Shown: in pieces, positions 47,632 to 54,994 of the stretch
Layout of the letters: every line of letters begins with the position of its first letter
How positions within the stretch are numbered: position 1 is the first letter of the stretch
Origin: an uncultured Bacteroidota bacterium
GTDB lineage: Bacteria; Bacteroidota; Bacteroidia; B-17B0; Aurantibacillaceae
Direction of reading: 5' to 3'
DNA length: 55,494 nucleotides
Assembly (NCBI GenBank): GCA_903834765.1
Contig: CAILKE010000019.1
Location: 1 to 55,494 of the forward strand
Notes under the pieces: generated by a model
What the model saw: only the letters and a program-made list of their open reading frames with translations
Database searches by the model: none
What the model was told of the DNA's origin: nothing
Program-made: the position numbers and the translations under genes

Positions 47632-49219
47632 ATGATAAGTGATTGATAGTTGTTTTTATAAAATAAATACCTGCAGGAATATCAGATAAGTCGAGAGTTG
47701 CAGAATTTGTACTTTTTAATTCTTCGGAAGAAAAGGTTTTTACAGTTTCACCAATAGTATTTAAAATGTTTATTTCCGAAATATTTTCAGGAGTTAAATC
47801 ATATTTAAATTTAATAGTTACATAAGATAATGTAGGATTTGGATAAACAGTTAAGGCATATTGTTCTTTTTGATTTTCTGCAATACCATTTGCAGCACAA
47901 ATTACTTGATAAGAACCAGCGCCGCCATTTGCAGTACTTGTTCCTCCTGAGCAAATATAGTTTGGAGTCACAGTAGATGAAGAACAACTAGGAACAAATA
48001 TTTTAATTCTTCCACCGCCACCAGCGCCCCCTTTATTACCAGCAAAACCATTTCCACTTGCAATAGTTTCATTTCCACATAGCACACCACCAGAATAATT
48101 TGTTGTAGTGCCTATACCATTTATTCCACCATTTCCACCATTTCCACCGTTGCTTTGTAATGTTCCTGTAAGAAGAGCAATTGTTTGTGTTTCTATAAAT
48201 ATTCCACCACCAGATCCTCCACCAGATCCTGAACCCGCTCCTGCACCGCATGATAGAGTTGCTTCTCCTGGATCATCGCAACCATCAGAACAGCAGTTAG
48301 GAGAAATACCACCATTACCAGCGTCACCTCCGTTGGTTCCATTTTCTCCATTAACATATATTTTACCAATAACCTTTATAGAATCTACAGCAACTAGTTT
48401 TACTAATCCACCACCATTTCCGCCTTTTCCGCCAGCTAAACCAACATTATATGAACGACCGCCGCCGCCAGCTCCTGCTCCACCAGAACCTAAGGCAATA
48501 TCTGACGCATTTGCTGTTCCGTAAATTGACCCAGCATTTCCTCCTATACCACCAGAGCCTCCAACAACGACATATCCTGTTGAAACATTAACTCCAGTAG
48601 CAGTATAAGTATTTGTTCCGTTACCACCATTACCCCCTGCTGTACCGGCACCACCATAACTCCCGCCACCGCCACCGCCAGCACCGGATGGACTTCCAAT
48701 CATACCGCACTCATCACTAATACTTAAACATTGTTGTTTTGGACCAGACCCCGTTTGACCATTTTGCCCCTGCAAACCAGCTCCAAAACCAGAACCACTA
48801 TTTCCAAATTTACCACCTTCAATGATTAATACTCCAGTATTATCTTTATTACTGCAAGTGTTTATTGCAGATTGATCCCCTGTGATACTGGTTACAGCAT
48901 TTCCACCCAAACCACCAGTTCCACCAAGGTTACCAGCATAATTTCCGTCTATTGCTCCGTCAATAATTATTTTTTGTGCGTAAATTTCTAATTTGCCGCA
49001 GCCACCAGAAGCAAAGCCCTTTACATAAACAGTTACATTGCTAGCAACTTTGAATGTACCAGTTACACTATATGTACCTGAAAGAATAATATCAGAAGAA
49101 ACAGTCCAATCTCCAGAAAAAGGCGTTGTTGCACATTGTGATTGTGCAAATTGAGAAGTAAAAATAGAAACAAGTCCAATAATGAATTTATTCAGCGTAA
49201 AGTTTGTATGTTTTTTCAT
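47606..49219 (-). CDS. Glycine-rich T9SS cargo protein
   Basis: 537 residues. A signal peptide (IIGLVSIFTSQFAQSQ) is followed by a beta-rich start (GDWTVSSDIILSGTYSV). A ~330-residue Gly/Asn/Ala-rich region follows, with many GGxGGxGG runs and about ten cysteines. The C-terminus (about 455-537, LTVYPNPTLSYVTIKF) is a type A sorting domain. I do not recognise a catalytic domain. The composition suggests a structural matrix or a repetitive beta-helix with turns of glycine. It lies between two phosphatase genes and shares overlapping frames with both, so it is made with them. It may be a scaffold or an as yet unnamed phosphorus-related protein. Confidence 0.85.
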   Translation of the reverse strand: MKKHTNFTLNKFIIGLVSIFTSQFAQSQCATTPFSGDWTVSSDIILSGTYSVTGTFKVASNVTVYVKGFASGGCGKLEIYAQKIIIDGAIDGNYAGNLGGTGGLGGNAVTSITGDQSAINTCSNKDNTGVLIIEGGKFGNSGSGFGAGLQGQNGQTGSGPKQQCLSISDECGMIGSPSGAGGGGGGSYGGAGTAGGNGGNGTNTYTATGVNVSTGYVVVGGSGGIGGNAGSIYGTANASDIALGSGGAGAGGGGRSYNVGLAGGKGGNGGGLVKLVAVDSIKVIGKIYVNGENGTNGGDAGNGGISPNCCSDGCDDPGEATLSCGAGAGSGSGGGSGGGIFIETQTIALLTGTLQSNGGNGGNGGINGIGTTTNYSGGVLCGNETIASGNGFAGNKGGAGGGGRIKIFVPSCSSSTVTPNYICSGGTSTANGGAGSYQVICAANGIAENQKEQYALTVYPNPTLSYVTIKFKYDLTPENISEINILNTIGETVKTFSSEELKSTNSATLDLSDIPAGIYFIKTTINHLSYDYKIIKQ

Positions 49220-50984
49220 AGGTATCAGTTGTAATATTAATAAAGTACATACCTGTAGTAATTTTTACAGGAATATTTAGTTTGTTTTGACCTTCTTCTA
49301 AATCTATTTTTTTCGAAAATATTTCTTTTCCAGTTAAATCATAAAGTTTAATTTTTGAAGCCACTCGGAAGTCAGTTTCTATAACAATATAATTTGTTGA
49401 AGCGTTCATATAAGTAGGATAAAGTTTGAAAGGGTTGGTACTGATATCCCCAATAACAGCGGGATTACAGTTTGGATTGGAAATAACCGAAATATTAAAT
49501 GTATCTTTTATACAACCCGCTAAATCAGTAGCATAATAAACCGTACTAACAGGTGTGCTTATTGTAATTGAATCAGCCTGTTGAGAAGATGGAAACCAAT
49601 TTACTTTATCTGGAAATGTTGATTTAAGAGTAATTGCTTCATTTGGACATACAGTAAATGTTTTGCTTCCCCCAGCATTTTTAATAATAGTAAACGAGTC
49701 AAATACAGAGCCCGTTGAAGTAATAAATTTACCTTCCAGTTTATTGTCCTTTATATCTATAGACATGGAACCATATGCAGTATTTGTATATTTATACATA
49801 GCTGGATGTGGCCAGCCAGAAGAAGGTGTTGCATCATTTTTGCCAGAACAACCACAAACCACATACACAGTTCCTTTGTGAGAACTTGTAGTTTGTGTTT
49901 GCTTGTTATATGCACAGTTTGTTGGATAATTACCCGAAGTATTATCTAATTTCATAGCTGGAGTTAATGAATTAGAGTATCCGTAATGTCCGTCCATTAA
50001 ATAACTACGTTCATATACATGACTATGACCATTTAAAACTAAATCAACTCCTTTAGCTTCTAAAATTGGAATGATGTTTTGTCTAATGTCTACTAGCTCA
50101 CCATCTAAGAAATTAGAATTGTCAGAATTATGACTACCTTTTGTGTATGGTGGGTGATGCCAATAAGCTATTACCCATGGCTGCGTGTTTGCATTTAAAT
50201 CTGATTGTAACCATGTAGCCATTGTACCATTAGACGCTCTACTTTCGTCGTATGATTCTAAAACAATAAAATGAATATTACCATAGTTGTATGAGTAAAA
50301 TTTTTCTGATCCCGATGGTACTCCTCCGCACTCACCATTTGATGGTAATGAAAAAATGCTTAAATAGGCAGGTGATGGTGAAAACGGAATGTGGTTATTA
50401 TAATCATGGTTTCCTGCAGCTGGCCAAACAACAGTGTTTTTTAATTGATTTTCATAGGTATTGTTGGAAAATACATTTGATTGATATTCACTATTAAACC
50501 CTCCATCATAGGCATTATCTCCAAGCCAAATCCAACCATCAATGTTGTGATTATTATTATAGGTAATAAACGCTGTTTTTGCATTTCGTTGATTATTATC
50601 GCCAGTACCTGCATCCCCGATTACCCAAAAACGATAATCACCTTTTTTTCCATAATTAGGCATTGTTCTGAAAAAAACATCGGAAGCTGAAGCAATTATT
50701 GTTGAAGATGCTACTGATATTGAATAGAAATATTTTGTATAAGGCGAAAGTCCTGTAATTTTAATTTCATGATCGGTAGTAGATACAGTATTTGTTATCG
50801 ACTGATTTAAACCCGATAAAGATGTTCCATAGTTTACAGTTGTATTCGTTGCTATATTGGTTTGCCATTTAACAATGATACTATTTGGAGTTGCTTGTTG
50901 AAGGTAAGGTCCCCTTGTAACGGATATGGTTTGGGCGACAATAGAATTGAACGATAAAGCAACTAAAAAGTATAAGTTTTTCAT
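49188..50984 (-). CDS. Purple-acid-phosphatase-like metallophosphoesterase with T9SS type A sorting domain
   Basis: 598 residues. A signal peptide (MKNLYFLVALSFNSIVAQ) precedes a fibronectin-like PAP N-domain (VTRGPYLQQATPNSIIVKWQ). The metallophosphoesterase motifs are FWVIGDAGTGDNNQR near 120, IWLGDNAYDGG near 153, AAGNHDYNN near 190, YWHHPPYTKGSH near 275 and LNGHSHVYERS near 315. These supply the Asp/Tyr/Asn/His metal ligands of PAPs. A small domain follows, then a type A sorting domain (about 520-598, FKLYPTYMNAS). It hydrolyses phosphomonoesters outside the cell, with substrate range unknown. It is the first gene of the overlapping phosphatase operon and overlaps the next gene by 32 bp. 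Confidence 0.93.
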   Translation of the reverse strand: MKNLYFLVALSFNSIVAQTISVTRGPYLQQATPNSIIVKWQTNIATNTTVNYGTSLSGLNQSITNTVSTTDHEIKITGLSPYTKYFYSISVASSTIIASASDVFFRTMPNYGKKGDYRFWVIGDAGTGDNNQRNAKTAFITYNNNHNIDGWIWLGDNAYDGGFNSEYQSNVFSNNTYENQLKNTVVWPAAGNHDYNNHIPFSPSPAYLSIFSLPSNGECGGVPSGSEKFYSYNYGNIHFIVLESYDESRASNGTMATWLQSDLNANTQPWVIAYWHHPPYTKGSHNSDNSNFLDGELVDIRQNIIPILEAKGVDLVLNGHSHVYERSYLMDGHYGYSNSLTPAMKLDNTSGNYPTNCAYNKQTQTTSSHKGTVYVVCGCSGKNDATPSSGWPHPAMYKYTNTAYGSMSIDIKDNKLEGKFITSTGSVFDSFTIIKNAGGSKTFTVCPNEAITLKSTFPDKVNWFPSSQQADSITISTPVSTVYYATDLAGCIKDTFNISVISNPNCNPAVIGDISTNPFKLYPTYMNASTNYIVIETDFRVASKIKLYDLTGKEIFSKKIDLEEGQNKLNIPVKITTGMYFINITTDTYEKTYKLYAE

Positions 50985-51097
50985 TCTTCTAAATTATACC
51001 AGCTTTGATAGCTATATATTAAATTAGAAATAAGTAAATATTAAATATAAAGAGATAAACGCATCTCTAAATTTTACTTTGACTTTTAAAATTAATG

Positions 51098-51124
51098 ATT
51101 GGTATACATTATATAATTACCAAT
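51098..51124. promoter_or_regulatory. Inverted repeat upstream of the phosphatase operon
   Basis: ATTGGTA (51098-51104) and TACCAAT (51118-51124) form a perfect 7-bp inverted repeat about 115 bp upstream of the first phosphatase ATG. An operator is possible, but no clear -7 element was found near it. Confidence 0.25.
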
Positions 51125-51150
51125 GATAATCAAAAAAATATCTGTGAAGA

Positions 51151-51181
51151 AAAAACCCTTGATAGTTTTTGCTATCAAGGG
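51151..51181 (-). terminator. Minus-strand intrinsic terminator at the island's left edge
   Basis: CCCTTGATAG (51156-51165) and CTATCAAGGG (51172-51181) form a perfect 10-bp stem with a 6-nt loop. Read on the minus strand it is followed by TTTTT (A 51151-51155). No intact minus-strand gene lies just to its right, so it seems to have lost the gene it served. It may have belonged to an RNA gene used as an integration site. Confidence 0.6.
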
Positions 51182-51210
51182 TTTCGTTGTTTACTCGTCT
51201 CCTCGTATAC

Positions 51211-51381
51211 ATTAAGACCGAAAAAATTCATCGTGAATATTTAAAGGAAGATGAATTAACTATTATTGAAAATTTGGACCTTGGTGATAGAGAACAAAAA
51301 TATGTACATCTCAAAGAAACTCAGATTTACGCCAAAATCGTAAACGAAGAATTGGATAAAGTAATGGATATTTTAACGATT
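51211..51381 (+). pseudogene. Remnant of a tyrosine integrase with a 429-bp in-frame internal deletion
   Basis: The 57 codons match the intact integrase at 53786-54994 in two blocks. KTEKIHREYLKEDELTIIEN and on to KYVH correspond to its middle (28 of 32 residues equal for the block). KETQIYAKIVNEELDK and on correspond to its C-terminus (18 of 20). The catalytic Arg, Lys and HxxR region between them is gone; only the Tyr remains. The frame runs on past the normal stop into unrelated codons. It cannot be an active recombinase and marks an older integration event. Confidence 0.85.
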
Positions 51382-51446
51382 AAAGTGCATTATAATACAT
51401 ATTGCGATTTACTTCGCACTTATTTCGTGCTTATTTCACATATATG

Positions 51447-51460
51447 TGCAATAAAATGCA
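51447..51460. promoter_or_regulatory. Operator-like palindrome O1 upstream of hipB
   Basis: TGCA-ATAAAA-TGCA is an interrupted palindrome matching the site at 51509-51522 in 12 of 14 bases. It lies upstream of the hipB -7 element. HipB-type repressors bind such paired sites. Confidence 0.5.
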
Positions 51461-51490
51461 TAAAAGAGTATAACTTAAACATAAAGTTCG

Positions 51491-51498
51491 TACATTTG
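51491..51498 (+). promoter_or_regulatory. -7 element of the hipBST promoter
   Basis: TACATTTG matches TAnnTTTG exactly and sits 26 bp before the hipB ATG, between the two operator-like palindromes. No TTG is found at the usual -33 spacing. Confidence 0.6.
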
Positions 51499-51508
51499 TA
51501 TTCAAATA

Positions 51509-51522
51509 TGCAATTTAATGCA
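51509..51522. promoter_or_regulatory. Operator-like palindrome O2 overlapping the hipB translation start region
   Basis: TGCA-ATTTAA-TGCA ends 2 bp before the hipB ATG and is the second copy of the O1 motif, 62 bp from it. Binding here would block both transcription start and ribosome access. Confidence 0.5.
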
Positions 51523-51524
51523 CT

Positions 51525-51731
51525 ATGAAAGCAGATAAAATAGGAGAATATATTAAAAACAGGCGTGGTACTCTACGTCTGCAACAGAAGGATTTAGCTG
51601 AACTTTCAGGAGTAAGCTTGCGTACAATTATTCAAATTGAAAATGGAACTGGTAACCCCTCGATTGATACATTAAATAAATTAACTAAGGTGTTAGGTGT
51701 AGAAATAGAATTTAAAATAATCAGTAAATAA
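51525..51731 (+). CDS. hipB: HipB-like antitoxin/repressor (XRE family)
   Basis: 68 residues, almost entirely one HTH_XRE domain (about 7-62). Recognition helices lie in QKDLAELSGVSLRTIIQIENG, and the domain ends KVLGVEIEFKIISK, a short beta tail as in HipB dimers. HipB proteins repress their own operon. It is the first of three genes separated by 2 bp each, matching the hipB-hipS-hipT order. A promoter and two operator-like sites lie directly upstream. Confidence 0.85.
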   Translation: MKADKIGEYIKNRRGTLRLQQKDLAELSGVSLRTIIQIENGTGNPSIDTLNKLTKVLGVEIEFKIISK

Positions 51732-51733
51732 AA

Positions 51734-52057
51734 ATGGCAAAGGAAGGTATTGTATTTGTTAATGATGAAGAAGCTGGTAATATTAGTTACCGCGACAGCC
51801 AATATATTTTTAAATACAGTGATGATTATTTTAATGATTCACAGAAGAAAGCAATTAGTGTAACCTTACCAAAAACACAACAAGAGTATAAATCAAAAAC
51901 ATTATTTCCTTTCTTTTTTAATATGTTAAGTGAAGGAGTAAACAGAAAATTACAATGCCGTCAATTACAAATTGATGAAAACGATTATTTTGGATTACTC
52001 CTTGCAACTGGAGGTACCGAAACTATAGGAGCAGTTAGTGTAAAATCAATTAAATAA
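51734..52057 (+). CDS. hipS: HipS-like protein (stand-alone HipA N-subdomain 1), likely antitoxin
   Basis: 107 residues. The sequence (GIVFVNDEEAGNISYRDSQY, FKYSDDYF, ISVTLPKT, LFPFFFNMLSEG, LLLATGGTETIGAVSV) is that of the small N-subdomain that caps HipA kinases, here on a separate gene. In the E. coli O127 HipBST system the equivalent HipS is the antitoxin that neutralises HipT. It starts 2 bp after hipB and ends 2 bp before the kinase gene, so translational coupling is likely. The antitoxin function is inferred from that system. Confidence 0.85.
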   Translation: MAKEGIVFVNDEEAGNISYRDSQYIFKYSDDYFNDSQKKAISVTLPKTQQEYKSKTLFPFFFNMLSEGVNRKLQCRQLQIDENDYFGLLLATGGTETIGAVSVKSIK

Positions 52058-52059
52058 AA

Positions 52060-53079
52060 ATGAGTGTTCAAATAAAATATTGTCCTGGTTCTTTAAAAGA
52101 AGGCTTTTCCAACTATAGCAGAGCTGTTCTCAAACGTATGTTTGAGAATAAAAAGGTAAACCATGTATTACCTTTTTCTTCACCAGATACAGAAGGACCG
52201 CAGCAAGAAAAATTTATTGAAAACAGAAAACGTATTTCAATATCTGGCGTGCAGGAAAAGCTATCTATTGTTTTAGTAAAAAACAAATTACAACTAACAG
52301 AGCCTGGACAACAAGGCCAATATATATTAAAACCAATACCTCGTGATATTTTAAAAGTGAGTCAAGTTCCCGCCAATGAACATCTTACTATGCAAATTGC
52401 ACGTCAGGTTTATAATATTCCCACGGCTGAAAATGCACTTATCTTTTTTGATAATGATAAGCCGGCATACATAACAAAACGTTTTGATTTAAAGCCTGAT
52501 GGAGGTAAATATTTACAAGAAGATTTTGCTGCTATTGCTGGGAAAACAAAAGATACAGCCGGCGAAGATTTTAAATATGAATACAATTATCTTGATTTAG
52601 GTAAATTAATTGCCAAACATATTAATGCTGCCGAAGTAGAACTTGAAAAATATTATAAATTAGTGTTATTCAATTATCTGTTTTCAAATGGTGATGCTCA
52701 TTTAAAAAATTTCTCATTAATAGAATCATCTGATGGCGATTTAATAATGAGTCCGGCTTATGATCTTGTATGCACACGCATTCATGTTAATGATTCATAT
52801 ATGGCATTAAAAGATGGTTTAACTGAAGATTCACTTAATCATCCTTCCTTTTCCGCATTAGGTTATTTTGGGTATGATGATTTTTTTGATTTTGGATTAC
52901 AACTCGGTTTAAAAGATTCAAGGATTATTAAAATAATAGATCAAATGCGAACAGAAAATAAGAATGTATACGAATTAATAGGCCATTCTTATCTCGATAA
53001 TGATACTAAGCAGGAATATGAAGATCTTTATAAAGACAAGTTAGCTCGCTTAAACACTTCTTTTGAAAAGCGAATTTAA
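52060..53079 (+). CDS. hipT: HipT-like Ser/Thr kinase toxin (HipA lacking the N-subdomain)
   Basis: 339 residues, shorter than HipA (~440) because the N-subdomain is on the previous gene. The regulatory Gly-rich loop reads RISISGVQEKLSIVL, with Ser60 and Ser62 in an SIS arrangement like the dual autophosphorylation serines reported for HipT. Kinase motifs follow: AYITKRFD with the ATP-binding Lys near 147, LFSNGDAHLKNFSLI with catalytic Asp/Asn near 215, and MSPAYDLVCTRI with the metal-binding Asp near 235. HipA/HipT toxins phosphorylate aminoacyl-tRNA synthetases (GltX or TrpS) and halt translation. The target here is unknown. Confidence 0.87.
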   Translation: MSVQIKYCPGSLKEGFSNYSRAVLKRMFENKKVNHVLPFSSPDTEGPQQEKFIENRKRISISGVQEKLSIVLVKNKLQLTEPGQQGQYILKPIPRDILKVSQVPANEHLTMQIARQVYNIPTAENALIFFDNDKPAYITKRFDLKPDGGKYLQEDFAAIAGKTKDTAGEDFKYEYNYLDLGKLIAKHINAAEVELEKYYKLVLFNYLFSNGDAHLKNFSLIESSDGDLIMSPAYDLVCTRIHVNDSYMALKDGLTEDSLNHPSFSALGYFGYDDFFDFGLQLGLKDSRIIKIIDQMRTENKNVYELIGHSYLDNDTKQEYEDLYKDKLARLNTSFEKRI

Positions 53080-53248
53080 TCTTACTTAAATAATTACTTT
53101 TCAACGATTAAAACACGAGCCTAATTATCAGCCTCTTAATTTTTCAACAGCTATTTTTTATAGCAACATACTGCTATATTTATAAACATAACATTTTTCT
53201 TTATCAAATTGCATTTTTTAGCTAATAGTTAAAATATCCATTTCTATT

Positions 53249-53368
53249 ATGTATAATTTTGTTATTTGTTCTCCATTTGTAGAACATCCCTTTGTTGATG
53301 AAGCCCAATTTGAAGCGAGATATTTTGAAATAGTCCTATTAGAAGAAGGTCAAGTTTATAATTTCTAA
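53249..53368 (+). CDS. Possible small ORF, 39 aa, unknown
   Basis: ATG to TAA encoding a 39-residue peptide that begins MYNFVICSPF and ends EEGQVYNF. No ribosome binding site, domain or relative was recognised. It may be chance or a remnant of an island gene. Confidence 0.18.
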   Translation: MYNFVICSPFVEHPFVDEAQFEARYFEIVLLEEGQVYNF

Positions 53369-53530
53369 CTAAAGGAAAACTGAATTTAGAACAGTATTGT
53401 AAATGTTTGTTAAACAAACTATTTACAATACTTAAATCCAAAATTAAGCATAGATAAAGTATGAGTGAACGAAAATTAAAGTAAGTGAGCGTTATGAGAA
53501 GAAAAAATGAAATGTTTACCCTATGTTCCC

Positions 53531-53573
53531 CCCTTTAATGAAAAAAGCCTGTAATCTATTGATTTACAGGCTT
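53531..53573 (-). terminator. Intrinsic terminator next to the tRNA-like attachment site
   Basis: AAAAAGCCTGTAA pairs with TTACAGGCTTTTT across a 9-nt loop. T runs flank both sides, so it can act in either direction. On the minus strand it directly follows the tRNA-3'-end-like sequence, as terminators follow tRNA genes. Confidence 0.7.
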
Positions 53574-53589
53574 TTTAGTTGATTAATCG

Positions 53590-53605
53590 TGACCCCGATT
53601 GGATT
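53590..53605 (-). other. tRNA 3'-end-like attachment site (att) remnant
   Basis: On the minus strand AATCCAATCGGGGTCA has the form of a tRNA 3' end: T-loop end AAT, T-stem CCAAT, acceptor strand CGGGGTC and discriminator A. The rest of the tRNA is absent on the right, where island DNA starts, while a terminator follows on the left. This is the usual structure of an element junction at a tRNA gene. Confidence 0.5.
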
Positions 53606-53785
53606 ATTTTTTTGCTCCTTAATAAATCAGTAAAATTCAATTTGCCTTATTCTATTGGTATTAAGAGCCTATTGCTATTATTTGCATTCTAAAGTGTTCA
53701 TAAAAAAGTAGCAAATGTTTACCCTATTGTTTACCCTCATTTGATTATTTTCCTTACATTGCATTATATTTCATTATCCTTCGCA

Positions 53786-54994
53786 ATGGCTACAGTATCA
53801 ATCATTTTCAGAAAAGACAAGTTAAATAAAAATGGGCAAGTACCTGTTTATTTTCGTATAATCAAAGATAGAAAAATAACTTATATGTCAGCGAGTATTT
53901 TATTGTTTCCAAACGAGTGGGATGAGAAAAATAAGAAAGTTAAAAAGTCGCATCCTAATAGTGCTAGGCTCAATTCTTTTTTGGCAAATAAATTTACTGT
54001 ATTGCAAGACCAAGTATTTGAACATTTAACAGTTTCAAAGTCGCTTACAGTAAATCAATTAAGAACTGAAGCTTTTGGTCAAAAGCCATTATATTTTTTT
54101 CCATTTGCAGAAGAGGTATATGGTAGATATAAAAGACAAGGTCAAATAGGCACACATGATCGCTGTCAGGCAATAATCAATAAAGTGAAATCGTATGCAA
54201 ATGGCAAACAAATTTGTTTCCAGGATATCACTCCTGAGTTTTTAGCCGAATATGAAAAACATTTAAGAGTAGATAAAAAGAACGGAACAAATACTATTCA
54301 CACAAATTTCAAATTTATTAGGCAATTATTTAATGAAGCTGTAAATAAAGATTTAATTGATAGCAAATTTGATTCTTTCAAAAAGTATAAGATTAAAACT
54401 GAAAAAACTCACCGTGAATATTTAACAGAAGATGAATTAACAATTATTGAAAATCTAGATCTTGGTGACAGTGAACAAAAGTATTTACATCGTGATATGT
54501 TTATTTTTGCATCTTATGCTGGTGGTCTTCGAGTTTCAGATGTGTTAAAATTAAAATGGCAAAATATTGATAAAACGCATATTAAATTGACAATCAAGAA
54601 AACTGGTAGTCAGCTGTCAATTAAAATACCAGATAAAGCTTTTCAAATCCTAGATAAGTATAAACCCAAAAAAGTAGTATTAGATAATTATGTTTTTCCA
54701 ATGTTGCCAAATGGCATGAAGGAGGCTGATTTTATTAAATTGGATAATGAAATTTCTAAGGGCACTGCATTAATAAATAAAAGTCTCAAAGCTATTTCTG
54801 AGGATTCAGAAATCGGCAAGCATATTAGCTTCCACATTAGTCGCCATACATGGGCAACAAGAGCTTTACGTAAAGGTATTAGTATAGATAAGGTTTCTAA
54901 ACTAATGGGGCACGCTCAAATCAAAGAAACACAAATTTATGCTAAAATCGTAAATGAAGAATTGGATAAAGCGATGGATGTTTTCAATGTTTAG
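53786..54994 (+). CDS. Tyrosine recombinase/integrase (Bacteroidota mobile-element type)
   Basis: 402 residues from the ATG at 53786, preferred because MATVSIIFRKDKLNKNG is the usual family start; an upstream ATG at 53741 adds 15 hydrophobic residues of no known use. An arm-binding domain (about 1-90) is followed by a SAM-like core-binding domain (about 100-200) and the catalytic domain. Catalytic residues are Arg in YAGGLRVSDVLKLKW, Lys in TIKKTGSQ, HxxR in HISFHISRHTWATRALR, His in LMGHAQI and the nucleophile Tyr in ETQIYAKI. All are present, so it should be active. It reads away from the att-like site. Confidence 0.93.
   Translation: MATVSIIFRKDKLNKNGQVPVYFRIIKDRKITYMSASILLFPNEWDEKNKKVKKSHPNSARLNSFLANKFTVLQDQVFEHLTVSKSLTVNQLRTEAFGQKPLYFFPFAEEVYGRYKRQGQIGTHDRCQAIINKVKSYANGKQICFQDITPEFLAEYEKHLRVDKKNGTNTIHTNFKFIRQLFNEAVNKDLIDSKFDSFKKYKIKTEKTHREYLTEDELTIIENLDLGDSEQKYLHRDMFIFASYAGGLRVSDVLKLKWQNIDKTHIKLTIKKTGSQLSIKIPDKAFQILDKYKPKKVVLDNYVFPMLPNGMKEADFIKLDNEISKGTALINKSLKAISEDSEIGKHISFHISRHTWATRALRKGISIDKVSKLMGHAQIKETQIYAKIVNEELDKAMDVFNV

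Larger units (their letters stand above)
53515..53739 (+). repeat. TTTACCCT direct repeats, candidate integrase arm sites
   Basis: TTTACCCTAT occurs at 53515-53524 and 53718-53727 (15 identical bases from 53510 and 53713), and TTTACCCTCA at 53730-53739. ATTACCCTAT recurs beyond the integrase at 55408-55417. Short repeats on both sides of an integrase gene are typical of arm-type binding sites. Confidence 0.4.
53080..53785. other. Intergenic region between hipT and the integrase (~700 bp)
   Basis: AT-rich. It holds a 39-codon ORF (53249-53368), a GTGAACG/GTGAGCG direct repeat 20 bp apart (53465-53491), three TTTACCCT-type repeats, a terminator hairpin and a tRNA-3'-like attachment site. No larger gene is seen. 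Confidence 0.7.

Noticed and set aside
48108-48524. Proline-rich plus-strand ORF of 138 codons
   Set aside because: It is the antisense of the glycine-rich T9SS gene; the PPFPPFPP pattern is just the complement of GG repeats.
47900-48900. Regular GG-coding repeats considered as a CRISPR-like or minisatellite array
   Set aside because: No constant repeat and spacer structure; the regularity comes from glycine codons in an open reading frame.
53465-53491. GTGAACG/GTGAGCG direct repeat 20 bp apart, compared with the LytTR-type motif
   Set aside because: Spacing and sequence differ from the 34-bp motif, and it lies in island DNA with no adjacent start codon; kept only as a note in the intergenic entry.
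53741-53785. Upstream ATG as integrase start
   Set aside because: It adds 15 hydrophobic residues not seen in the family, whose usual start is MATVSIIFRKDK at 53786.
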